A stretch of 64,000 bases of DNA from Chloroflexota bacterium (GTDB taxonomy: Bacteria > Chloroflexota > Dehalococcoidia > Dehalococcoidales > RBG-16-60-22). This document shows positions 28,319-37,725 of this stretch, piece by piece. A program made the translations under genes and the position numbers. Location of the stretch: contig JACPQC010000034.1 in the NCBI GenBank assembly GCA_016190695.1, forward strand, positions 1 to 64,000. The letters run 5' to 3'. The notes under the pieces are model-generated. The model was given only the letters and a program-made list of their open reading frames with translations, had not been told where the DNA came from and searched no databases. The first letter of the stretch is position 1. Every line of letters starts with the position of its first letter.

Positions 28319-29707
28319 TTGGACGCCAGCGTACCGCAACAGGTAGACAAAAGCCTGAGATATAGCATCAAGGACGGCTCGGCATATTCTGCCATGCTGG
28401 GCCTGACCCAGGACTACATTATTCCCTTTGCCCTGGCCCTCAAGGCCACTGTCATCCAGGTGGGACTGCTCTCCAGTGTTCCCAACCTGGTCATGGCGGT
28501 CTCTCAACTGGCCGCGCCGCAACTGGCTGAAAGAGCAGGCAGCCGCAAGGGACTCATCCTGCCCGTTGTCTTTCTGCACGCCCTGAGCTGGTTGCCGGTG
28601 GTGCTCATCCCCTACTTCTTCTCCGAGAACCGGCTGTGGTGGCTGCTGGGCTTTCTCACGGTCAATGCCACCCTGGGGGCGCTGGGCAACCCCGCCTGGG
28701 GGAGCATGATGGCTGACCTGGTGCCGGAAGGGATCAGGGGCAGGTACTTCGGACTCAGGGGCAAGATCACCGGCTCGGTCAGCCTGGTCTTCTTCTTTGC
28801 CGGCGGGGCGGTATTGCAGCTTGCCGGTAGCGATATCTTCACCGGCTTTGCCGTGCTTTTCGGCGGCGCCATGGCCTTCCGGCTGCTGTCCTGGTATTTC
28901 CTGTCCCGGATGTACGAGCCTCCGGTGCAGCGCGGGCCACTGCCCCAGCCTTCGCTGCCACAGATAGTAAAAAGCCTGAGGTCATCCAACCAGGGACGGT
29001 TCATGGTCTTCGTTGCCCTGATGAGCTTTACCACCTATATCGCCAGCCCTTTCTTCGCCGTCTACATGCTCCGCGACCTTGGCTTCAATTACCTGACCTA
29101 TGTCGCCATCAATGCCACAGCCGCCGTGGCCAGCCTTTCCTTCCTGAGATACTGGGGCCGGCGGGCTGACCGGGCGGGGAATCTCAAGGTCATCAAGGCA
29201 GTCTCGGCGCTGATACCGGCGCTCCCTTTGCTCTGGCTGGTCAGCAACAATGCCTTATATCTCATCCCCATCCAGGTGGTATCAGGACTGGCCTGGGCCG
29301 GTTTTAACCTGGCCAGCACCAACTTTATCTATGATGCTACCGCACCGGAGAGCAGGACAAGATATATCGCGGTATTCAATGCCCTGAATGGTACCGCCAT
29401 CTGTCTGGGCGCTCTCCTGGGTGGTCTCCTGGCGCCACTGCTTCCCGCCCTGATGGGCTATAAACTGCTGACACTATTCGTCCTCTCCGGCCTGGCGCGC
29501 TCGCTGGTGAGTCTTATCGGATTGCGCCGTATCGCCGAGGTACGCCAGGTAAAGGAGGTGTGCATGAGGGAACTCCTGTTCGGTCAGGCTCACGGGAGGG
29601 TGCGAAGGCAGCATCTGCCCGACCAGCAAAGCCCCGGCGGCGCGCCGTCCGTCCACGAGGGGGCTGGATTCGCAGCCGCAATCTCACCGGCGCCTCCGGG
29701 ACCCTAG
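28319..29707 (+). CDS. MFS transporter
   Basis: 12-TM-like pattern; NPAWGSMMADLVPEGIRGRYFGLRGKITG. Confidence 0.8.
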   Translation: MDASVPQQVDKSLRYSIKDGSAYSAMLGLTQDYIIPFALALKATVIQVGLLSSVPNLVMAVSQLAAPQLAERAGSRKGLILPVVFLHALSWLPVVLIPYFFSENRLWWLLGFLTVNATLGALGNPAWGSMMADLVPEGIRGRYFGLRGKITGSVSLVFFFAGGAVLQLAGSDIFTGFAVLFGGAMAFRLLSWYFLSRMYEPPVQRGPLPQPSLPQIVKSLRSSNQGRFMVFVALMSFTTYIASPFFAVYMLRDLGFNYLTYVAINATAAVASLSFLRYWGRRADRAGNLKVIKAVSALIPALPLLWLVSNNALYLIPIQVVSGLAWAGFNLASTNFIYDATAPESRTRYIAVFNALNGTAICLGALLGGLLAPLLPALMGYKLLTLFVLSGLARSLVSLIGLRRIAEVRQVKEVCMRELLFGQAHGRVRRQHLPDQQSPGGAPSVHEGAGFAAAISPAPPGP

Positions 29708-29765
29708 CCGCTCGCCAAAATAGGGCAGCTTCCAGTTGGCCGCCCAACACCGGGACCTTTCAGGG

Positions 29766-30101
29766 CTACCTGGCGGCCTGTATCTGCTCCACGCGCCGCC
29801 CCCGCCCGGCAATGCAGGTACAGTAAAGTCCCAGGGCAAAGATGGCCAGGTTGAAGACGCCTATGGAGAAAATGCCCAGGGAGAAGACCCCCAGCGAGAA
29901 TATGCCTATGGAAAACACGCCTACAGAGAAGATGCCCGCCGAGAACACCCCGCTGGCAAAGTTCCCGGCGGCAAACCAGCCGGAGGCAAACTGCCCGCCC
30001 GAAGAAGCGAAGTTGTAGCCCAGGGACTGCAATACTATCCCGATCACAAATAGCACTGCCGCCAGACCCCAACCGAGCATTCCCGCCCTTCTCGAACTCA
30101 T
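29766..30101 (-). CDS. Membrane-associated protein with hydrophobic 5-residue repeats
   Basis: NFASGVFSAGIFSVGVFSIGIFSLGVFSLGIFSIGVFNLAIFALG tandem G[VI]FSx repeats. Confidence 0.65.
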   Translation of the reverse strand: MSSRRAGMLGWGLAAVLFVIGIVLQSLGYNFASSGGQFASGWFAAGNFASGVFSAGIFSVGVFSIGIFSLGVFSLGIFSIGVFNLAIFALGLYCTCIAGRGRRVEQIQAAR

Positions 30102-30830
30102 CTTGTGGCCTCCTCAAAACTTGTTGCCCTGCACCATTTTGCAGCAATAAGCGGAAATAAAGATGCGGTTTACCTCGGAATCCGATGTTTATTCTATAAC
30201 GGCGGCCTCTACGGGTGTCAAGACTCAAGCAAATGGGCCAGCCGGTATCCTTGCCAGTAGAAGTGCAGCAAGAGATAGATAATATAGTTAAGCGGGCTGA
30301 TGCACACCTGGCCAAATAGTTTGCGGCCAGCCCCTAAGCATTCATGAGCGCCAAGTCACAGGCGGGTTCTCTTGAAGTTCCCCGCTTAATTCGTTTTAAA
30401 GTTCGCCATTTCTTACCTGAGTGCCCAAACGCCTAACTGAAATCTTCCTGGTCGCTAGTGGGTGCGAATCCAGGAGTCAGACACCGGCCGGGTCAACTTG
30501 CAGTGCCACTTCCGGGATGAGTCAAGCTGGGCCGCAACTAAACGCGCCCTTTTACCGTTGTGTTCGAACAATGCTACCAACAGTGCGTTCGAGAAGCGAC
30601 AAGCAACAACCTTGTGGTCGTCTACGCAGTATCTGGCAATATCTGAAGTCAGGTACCTGGCACACCAGGGCTGCAGTTCATTCTTTCGCCAGTAATGCAG
30701 AACCATTTCCATTGCAAAATACCTTGTTTTCAGCAAGTATGTTATACTTACTTCTGATTAGGACATAGTAGAAAACGCCAGAAAAGACGCTGCCTGGCGA
30801 CCCATTCAGGCAGGGTTTGGATCACATTAC

Positions 30831-33182
30831 ATGGCGCTGAACGATTTGACTTTGCAGAAAAGGGTAGGCCTGCTGGTCCTGGCCGGGCTGGTGGTGGGGC
30901 TGGGGTTGTTTAGCTGGCTGGGGGTACAATCGGTGAATGAGAGCATCCAGCGCACCCTCAGTGAGCGGCTTGTCGTGGCCAGGGCTATGGCCAGTCACCT
31001 GGACGAGACGTTGAACTATGTCCTGTACCAGTTGCAGGATGTTGACCTCGGTGGCAGCCTCACCGATGCGCCCCGGTTCCAGAAGGAGGCCATATCGTTG
31101 CGGCAGGCGCTGGCCAGGGCAGGCATCTTTACCCGCTATATTATTGCCGTTGACAATGAAGGAATAGTCCGCCAGGCTGAGCCGCCCGCACCCGAGCTCG
31201 CCGGTCCCGGTCCAGCCCGTTTCGCCGAGATAGACCGGGCCCTTTCGGTTGGACTGCCTATGATATCCGATCTTGTCTCCATCCCGTCGGATATGCCTGT
31301 TGTGATAGCCAGCGTTCCTGTCTATGACACCGCCGGAGAGACTATGGGCCTCGTAGCCGCCATGATCGACCTCGACCTGTCCAGCAACGATGCCTTCAAC
31401 TCCTCCATTATTATCGGCCAGACCGGATACATGGAGATCGTTGACGGCAACGGCATCGTCCTGGTGCGCACTGTACCTGGTTCCCGCCCGGCTAGCCTGG
31501 AGCAAAGCGACCATCCCGGGCGGTTCGCTGACCTGATAGAGAGGGGACAGGCCACGGTGGGGACGTGCCATCGCTGCCACGAAAGCCAGGAGGCTGAAGT
31601 CGTCCCCAAACACCGGGACATGCTGGCCTTCGCCCCGCTGTCAACGGCATCCTGGGGCGTCGTGCTGCGCCAGGCCGAAGAGGAGGCGCTGGCCCCGGCC
31701 AGGCAGTTGGGACAGCGGTTGCTTCTCCTGGGCAGCATGGTGCTGGTTATTACCTTCCTGCTGCTCTGGCTGGTGCTGCAGGGGACCATACGCCCCATCA
31801 AGATGCTGACCACCGCCGCCAGGAGGGTAGCCTCAGGAGATTTCAGGACGGTCATCCCCATCACCCGCGGCGACGAGATAGGCCAGTTGAGCACCGCCTT
31901 CCGCTCGATGACCCAGCAGCTTGCTCGCTCCAGAGAGGAATTGCTGTCGCGGAACGAAGAGCTTTCAGCCATAAACAGCATAGCCGTCGCGGTAAACCAG
32001 TCTCTGAACCTGGAAGACGTGCTGGTCGGCGCCCTGGAGAAGGTGCTCGAGGTGACCCGGACCACTGCCGGCTGCGTCTTTCTCAAGTCCGCCGGGGATA
32101 AGCTCAAGCCCATGATAGCCATCGGCCCCACCAGAATATTCCAGTGTGAGCAGGCAGGACTACCACTGGCCGGGTGCGCCTGCCACCAGGTTCTCCATCA
32201 CAACGAGACGCTCATGGTGAATGACGCCTCCCAGTGTCCCATGCTGGCCAAAGACTGTGCGGACGAAGAGGAGATTTGCTGTTTCGTTAGCCTGCCCCTC
32301 CGGTCGAAAGACAAGACGCTGGGCGTAATAAATGTGGCTTGCTCGGAAGACCGCATCTTTACCGAGAACGATTTCAAGATACTGGACTCCATCGGCTATT
32401 ATGTCAGCCTGGCCATCGAGAACTCGGTGCTGTACCAGGATGCCAAGCAAGAGGAAGAACTGCGCGGCGAGCTATTGAAAAGCGTTATAAACGCCCAGGA
32501 AGAAGAGCGAAAGCGCATAGCCCGCGAACTTCACGACGAATACGGCCAGACCATGACCGGCCTGATGATGAGCATAGAATCACTTGAGGGCGTCAACCCG
32601 GCCAGCCCCCTGTTCAAGAAGAGACTGGAACACGCCAAATCGCTGGTCACCCGCGCCCTCAAGGACACCCGCCGGCTGACACTGGGGCTGCGTCCTTCCA
32701 CCCTCGATGACCTGGGGCTGATCGCCACCGTGCGCTCCTATTTGCAGAACCAGATAGGCAATGCCGGTATCAAGGCAGAATTTGTCACTCAGGGCATCCG
32801 GGAGAGCGAGCGCCTGGCGCCTGAAATAGAGACGGCGTTGTTCAGGATAATCCAGGAGGCCATCCACAACATAGCGAAGCACGCTGACGCCAGCAATGTC
32901 AGGGTTGAACTTAAAGCCATGCCCGGCAGGATAAGGGCCACGGTCGAGGATGACGGCTGTGGTTTCGACCAGGATACCGTCTTCAGGCACAAGGTAGGCA
33001 CCCATTCACTGGGACTGCTGGGCATCCAGGAAAGGGCAAAACTTCTCGGCGGCACGTTATACATCGAGTCAAAGATTGGCCAGGGCACCCGCTTGACCGT
33101 GGAAGTGCCGGTAGCCGGTACAGCCAAAGACGGTTCTGCAAATGAAGACCAGGTAAAGACAGGAGGCACGAATTATGGATAA
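30831..33182 (+). CDS. NarL-type sensor histidine kinase with extracytoplasmic CxxCH motif, HAMP and Cys-rich GAF domains
   Basis: TM-sensor-TM, CHRCHE motif, HAMP, GAF, HisKA_3 (EEERKRIARELHDEYGQTMTGL), HATPase. Confidence 0.9.
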   Translation: MALNDLTLQKRVGLLVLAGLVVGLGLFSWLGVQSVNESIQRTLSERLVVARAMASHLDETLNYVLYQLQDVDLGGSLTDAPRFQKEAISLRQALARAGIFTRYIIAVDNEGIVRQAEPPAPELAGPGPARFAEIDRALSVGLPMISDLVSIPSDMPVVIASVPVYDTAGETMGLVAAMIDLDLSSNDAFNSSIIIGQTGYMEIVDGNGIVLVRTVPGSRPASLEQSDHPGRFADLIERGQATVGTCHRCHESQEAEVVPKHRDMLAFAPLSTASWGVVLRQAEEEALAPARQLGQRLLLLGSMVLVITFLLLWLVLQGTIRPIKMLTTAARRVASGDFRTVIPITRGDEIGQLSTAFRSMTQQLARSREELLSRNEELSAINSIAVAVNQSLNLEDVLVGALEKVLEVTRTTAGCVFLKSAGDKLKPMIAIGPTRIFQCEQAGLPLAGCACHQVLHHNETLMVNDASQCPMLAKDCADEEEICCFVSLPLRSKDKTLGVINVACSEDRIFTENDFKILDSIGYYVSLAIENSVLYQDAKQEEELRGELLKSVINAQEEERKRIARELHDEYGQTMTGLMMSIESLEGVNPASPLFKKRLEHAKSLVTRALKDTRRLTLGLRPSTLDDLGLIATVRSYLQNQIGNAGIKAEFVTQGIRESERLAPEIETALFRIIQEAIHNIAKHADASNVRVELKAMPGRIRATVEDDGCGFDQDTVFRHKVGTHSLGLLGIQERAKLLGGTLYIESKIGQGTRLTVEVPVAGTAKDGSANEDQVKTGGTNYG

Positions 33183-33834
33183 GATGAGAGTCTTGATAAT
33201 AGATGACCACGCCATAGTGCGGGAAGGCCTGCGCACTATTCTGGAAGGCCAACAGGATATCGAGGTCGTCGGCGAGGCCGCTGACGGCGCTGAAGGCGTA
33301 GCCAGGGCCAAAGAACTTCATCCGGACATTGTGCTCATGGATATAACCATGCCCGGCATGAACGGCCTGGAGGCCACCCGGAAGTTGAAGAAAGAAGAAC
33401 CCGGCGTTAAGATACTGGTGTTAACCATGCACGAGGGCGACGAATACTTTTTCAAGTTCCTTGACGCTGGCGCTTCGGGGTACTTCGTCAAGGGGGGCCA
33501 CTCCAGCGAGTTGATATCCGCTATGAGGGCAGTGTGGAACGGCGATGTCTTTCTGCACCCCACCATGGCCAAGAAGCTCCTGACCGACTACCTGCAGCGG
33601 GTGGGCAGTGGCAGCAGCAAGGAAAGCTATGACGGCCTGACCAGCCGGGAACGGGCCATCCTGAAGCTAATCGCCGAAGGCCGCACCAATCAGGATATCG
33701 CGGAGCAACTGGTCATAAGCCCGGCCACGGTCCAAACACATCGCGCCCACATCATGACCAAGCTGGGCCTGCACAGCCGGACAGAGCTGATAAAGTATGC
33801 CCTGAAACGCGGCTTTATTACTCTGGATACATAA
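33175..33834 (+). CDS. NarL/LuxR-type response regulator
   Basis: Receiver domain plus LuxR HTH (LTSRERAILKLIAEGRTNQDIAEQLVISPATVQTHRAHIMTKL). Confidence 0.93.
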   Translation: MDKMRVLIIDDHAIVREGLRTILEGQQDIEVVGEAADGAEGVARAKELHPDIVLMDITMPGMNGLEATRKLKKEEPGVKILVLTMHEGDEYFFKFLDAGASGYFVKGGHSSELISAMRAVWNGDVFLHPTMAKKLLTDYLQRVGSGSSKESYDGLTSRERAILKLIAEGRTNQDIAEQLVISPATVQTHRAHIMTKLGLHSRTELIKYALKRGFITLDT

Positions 33835-33992
33835 TTAACTGTACTCCTCTATACTTCGCAGCCAGTATTCCGGCGGCCATAAAATACCACCCCCGCAGGG
33901 CGCTAATTCCCCCGGCACAGGGATAGCATCGCTTTGCCTCCTTTGCTAAGCTACTGATATCAGCAAAGTTTTCCCGTAAATGGAGGACAGCG

Positions 33993-34628
33993 ATGAAAAA
34001 TCACAGTACGCGGGTAATGCTGGCTGCCGAACACCCCGAGGTCCGCTACTTCCTCAAGGGAGTCGTCGAAAGCCAGGACAAAGCGGTCATCGTCGGTCAG
34101 GCGGAGAACGCCAACAGGGCCTTGATGCTCGCCAAGAACCTCCGCCCCGATGTTGCCCTCATAGACTGCCACCTGCCCCACATTTTCGGGAACGACATGC
34201 TACCCTTGTCCCGGGTCGGTGGCCTGGATACTGCCCAGGCCATATCGGAAGAAGTCCCCGGCACCAGAATTATCCTGCTTAACAGCCTTGACCATAATGC
34301 ACTGTCGGACATGAGTCTCACCTCAGAGGTGATGGCCCTTTTGTCAGGAAACGGGATGGGCGTAGCGCTTCCGGCATCTCCCTCGGGGCTTGTCTTCGCC
34401 AGTGTCGCAGCCCGGACCAGGGTAAACTTCAGGCAAAGGCTCTCTGAGACAAGCGACAAGGTCATCCTCTTCAGCGGTCTGGGCATCCTCGGCGGTCTGG
34501 GCATGATGTTGACCATAATTCTGGCCGGGGCAGGCATGTTCGTGACCGCCGCCGGGGCGGCTGGAATACTGGCTGGACTGGCCGGCAAACTGGCGGTATC
34601 ACTGTGGTCTGATAAAAATCGAATTTAA
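33993..34628 (+). CDS. Receiver-like protein with C-terminal Gly-rich transmembrane anchor, no DNA-binding domain
   Basis: N-terminus LAAEHPEVRYFLKGVVESQDKAVIVGQAENANRALMLAKNLRPDVALIDCHLP (REC-like); C-terminal GLGILGGLGMMLTIILAGAGMFVTAAGAAGILAGLAG. Confidence 0.65.
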   Translation: MKNHSTRVMLAAEHPEVRYFLKGVVESQDKAVIVGQAENANRALMLAKNLRPDVALIDCHLPHIFGNDMLPLSRVGGLDTAQAISEEVPGTRIILLNSLDHNALSDMSLTSEVMALLSGNGMGVALPASPSGLVFASVAARTRVNFRQRLSETSDKVILFSGLGILGGLGMMLTIILAGAGMFVTAAGAAGILAGLAGKLAVSLWSDKNRI

Positions 34629-34646
34629 CTCAGATGGAGGCTGCGC

Positions 34647-35174
34647 GTGGCCATAAACCAGGAAACCTCTGAACCGGGAAAGCCCATTTCAGACATGAGC
34701 ATCAAGCGGGGGCTGAAAGAATGCCTCGTTTTTTCCGCCTTGTCCGATGCCGAGCTGGAAAGAGTAGCCAGTTCGGTGCTGGAGAAGCGCTACGAGGCGG
34801 GAAGCGTCCTGTTCCACGAGGGAGACAAGGCCGAAGAGCTCCTCGTCCTTCTCGAAGGCAAGGTGGCTGTGCAGATGTCCCTGCCCGGCGCCGAGCCTGG
34901 CCAGAGCCGCCGCATAACGGTGGATGTTGTAGGCGCTAATGAAGCAGTGGGCTGGTCGGCAATCGTCGAACCAAACATCTACACTTTCACCGGCGTGTGC
35001 CTGCAGAGCGTGAAGGCCCTTTCGGTAAGCGGCCCCAAACTCAGATGGTTGCTCAACAACGATGCCAAGATAGGCTATGAAGTCTACCGGGGACTCATCA
35101 AAGTCGTTGCTTCCAGGCTGGACGATACCCGGCGGGTGCTGGTAAGCGAGCGCTCGCTGCTGTCCAGGCACTAG
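34647..35174 (+). CDS. Cyclic nucleotide-binding domain protein
   Basis: cNMP-binding fold (YEAGSVLFHEGDKAEELLVLLEGKVAVQM); no HTH seen. Confidence 0.75.
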   Translation: MAINQETSEPGKPISDMSIKRGLKECLVFSALSDAELERVASSVLEKRYEAGSVLFHEGDKAEELLVLLEGKVAVQMSLPGAEPGQSRRITVDVVGANEAVGWSAIVEPNIYTFTGVCLQSVKALSVSGPKLRWLLNNDAKIGYEVYRGLIKVVASRLDDTRRVLVSERSLLSRH

Positions 35175-35248
35175 CGCTTTCGATTTCGCAGCCCGGGTTG
35201 CAAGAAAAGTTTGACCGGCCAGCGTGCGTGTGGCGGTTTTGGCGCGCT

Positions 35249-35269
35249 TGTCAATCAACTAAGTTGACA
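35249..35269. promoter_or_regulatory. Candidate Crp/Fnr-type operator
   Basis: Inverted repeat TGTCAA-N9-TTGACA upstream of the ferredoxin-NrfD operon. Confidence 0.35.
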
Positions 35270-35344
35270 TAGCGGCCAGTGATTTGACATACTTAATGTA
35301 GATGCCGGGAGCATATATCAAACCAAGAGGCGACAACTCGCCGG

Positions 35345-36364
35345 GTGAAGCTATCAACTCGGCTTCATCTTCCGCGATTTTCCCAATTCGGAAGAGAAAG
35401 TGAGGGCTTAGTGCGGGAAAAAGGCAACAATCTGAGCAGGCGGGACTTCATCATACGGTCAGCCGGTGCAGTAGGGGCATTGACCATACTATCGACTCCC
35501 TTGATATCGGTATTGAACCGGGACAAGGCCCTGGCCGGAGAAGCAAATAGCCAGCATTCAGACGGAACTGCAAAGAAACGCCAGTGGTGCATGGTAATAG
35601 ACTTAAAGCATTGTGATGGCTGTGTCGGCCTTGATACACCGCCGCAATGTACCCAGGCCTGCATCATGGGCCATTACAAGCCCAACGGCATGAAATGGAT
35701 CGAGGTATTCAAGCACCCCTTACCCGGCGGGGGGAGTTTCTTTATGCCCACCCCCTGTTTCCACTGTGAGAACGCCCCCTGCGTCAACGTCTGTCCGGTG
35801 GGAGCCACCTATCACATGGAAGACGGCTCTGTGCTCATCGACCAGCGCCGCTGCATTGGCTGCCGGTTCTGCATGGCCGCTTGCCCCTACCAGCGGCGTT
35901 TCTTCAACTGGGGTACGCCGGTGCAGCCGCCGGAAGCGGCATTTGCCGAATACACCCCGGAAACACAGTTCCCGGCCATAAAAGGCACGGTGATGAAGTG
36001 CAATTTTTGCACCCATGTCATGCGGGCAGGAAAACTGCCCTTCTGCGTCGCCGCCTGCCCCAGGAAGGCGCTCTACATGGGCGACCTGGTTGAAGATGTC
36101 GGCTCTAACGGGGCCGAAGTGGTCAAGCTCTCGCGGTTCCTGGACGAGAACAACGCCTACCGCTACAAAGAGAGCCTGGGCACCCAGCCGCGTGTCTGGT
36201 TCCTGCCGGGTCACGGTGAGTTAGTCGGAAGACGACCCGATGACCCGCGCGAGCTTCAACCTTCATTCTGGCCCTGGGGCAGAGACGAGGGCTTTGACCG
36301 CAGCGTCGGCGTCTGGCCCTGGAAGGAATCAGTGCCCTGGACCTGGGAGGAAAAGCATAAATGA
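35345..36364 (+). CDS. Tat-exported 4Fe-4S ferredoxin-type electron transfer subunit (DsrO/TtrB/HybA-like)
   Basis: Tat motif SRRDFIIRSAG; multiple CxxCxxCxxxC clusters. Confidence 0.9.
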   Translation: MKLSTRLHLPRFSQFGRESEGLVREKGNNLSRRDFIIRSAGAVGALTILSTPLISVLNRDKALAGEANSQHSDGTAKKRQWCMVIDLKHCDGCVGLDTPPQCTQACIMGHYKPNGMKWIEVFKHPLPGGGSFFMPTPCFHCENAPCVNVCPVGATYHMEDGSVLIDQRRCIGCRFCMAACPYQRRFFNWGTPVQPPEAAFAEYTPETQFPAIKGTVMKCNFCTHVMRAGKLPFCVAACPRKALYMGDLVEDVGSNGAEVVKLSRFLDENNAYRYKESLGTQPRVWFLPGHGELVGRRPDDPRELQPSFWPWGRDEGFDRSVGVWPWKESVPWTWEEKHK

Positions 36365-37725
36365 TAACGAGAGCGGAAAACTACGAGCAGCGCCTTGAGC
36401 GCACCGTGCTCACTCCCTTGTCTCGGACCGGCAAGGGGTACTACCTCTTCGTCGGGTTCCTCCTGGTGGTGGTGGCGTGGGGTGTTTACGCTTTCACAGT
36501 GCAGCTCCGCTACGGGCTTTTGGCCACCGGAATGCGTGACCAGGTCATGTGGGGCCTGTACATGGTCAACTTCGTCTTCTTCATCGGCATTTCACATGCC
36601 GGCACCTTGATATCGGCTATACTCAGGGTTACCCAGGCCGGCTGGCGCACCCCGGTAACGCGCATGGCGGAGATTATTACCGTGGTCGCCATCTCGGTGG
36701 GCGCGCTTATGCCCATCATCGATGTGGGGCGCCCGGACCGCATACTCAACCTCATCTGGTTCGGCCGCTTCCAGTCGCCCATCACCTGGGATATCCTGGC
36801 CATCAGCTCCTATCTCACCGGCAGCCTTTTATACCTGTTCCTCCCGCTGATACCGGACTTCGCCCTGATGCGGGACAAGCTGGGGCGGGGGGCATCCTCC
36901 CTCAAGCGGAAGATTTACTCCATCCTGGCAGTCGGCTGGAAAGGCACGCCGGAGCAACATCATCGCCTGGAGCGGGCGATAGGCATCATGGCGGTCACCA
37001 TCATACCGGTGGCCATTTCGGTACATACCGTGGTCTCCTTCATCTTCTCGATGACGCTGCGCCCCGGCTGGGACAGCACCGTGTTCGGCATCTACTTCGT
37101 AATCGGCGCTATCTTCTCAGGCATCGCCACCATCCTGATCGTCATGGCCATCTTCCGCAAGCTGTTTCACCTGGAGGAGTACCTTACCGAAAGACACTTC
37201 CGCAACCTCGGCTACCTGCTCCTGGTATCGCTGCTCATTTACCTGTATCTCACCTTCAGCGAGTACCTGACCGTTGGCTACAAGTTGCCCACCGAAGAAA
37301 AACATCTGCTGGAAATACTTATGCTCGGAGAGAGCGCTCCCTGGTTCTGGTTCTTCGCCATCGGCGGGATGCTTATACCTGCCGCCCTGATCCTGTACCG
37401 CCGCGGGCCGGTAATCCCCAAGCTGGTGATTGCATCAATACTGATCAACATCGGCATGTGGCTCAAGAGGTTTGTCATCGTGGTACCGAGCATCCAGGTG
37501 CCGCTGATGCCCTTTGAGTTCGGCTCCTACTCGCCCACCTGGGTGGAATGGTCGATCACTGCTGCAGCGGTAGCAGGCTTCGTCCTGGTATTTGCCATAT
37601 TCGCCAAGCTGATACCGCTGATATCCATCTGGGAAGTAGCTGAGGACGCCAAAGGGCACGCGCCGGAGGCAGAGATACATCCGGCCAGGGGTTTCGCCTT
37701 TGAAAGCGAGAGGGTGAGCGAATGA
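36361..37725 (+). CDS. NrfD/PsrC-type quinol-interacting membrane subunit
   Basis: Polytopic; GISHAGTLISAILRVTQAGWRTPVTRMAE; overlaps the ferredoxin stop codon. Confidence 0.9.
   Translation: MITRAENYEQRLERTVLTPLSRTGKGYYLFVGFLLVVVAWGVYAFTVQLRYGLLATGMRDQVMWGLYMVNFVFFIGISHAGTLISAILRVTQAGWRTPVTRMAEIITVVAISVGALMPIIDVGRPDRILNLIWFGRFQSPITWDILAISSYLTGSLLYLFLPLIPDFALMRDKLGRGASSLKRKIYSILAVGWKGTPEQHHRLERAIGIMAVTIIPVAISVHTVVSFIFSMTLRPGWDSTVFGIYFVIGAIFSGIATILIVMAIFRKLFHLEEYLTERHFRNLGYLLLVSLLIYLYLTFSEYLTVGYKLPTEEKHLLEILMLGESAPWFWFFAIGGMLIPAALILYRRGPVIPKLVIASILINIGMWLKRFVIVVPSIQVPLMPFEFGSYSPTWVEWSITAAAVAGFVLVFAIFAKLIPLISIWEVAEDAKGHAPEAEIHPARGFAFESERVSE

Noticed and set aside
30421-30768. Overlapping ORFs 30421-30768 (+) and 30455-30736 (-)
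   Set aside because: No domain signal, no conserved motif or clear RBS; left as unexplained intergenic sequence.
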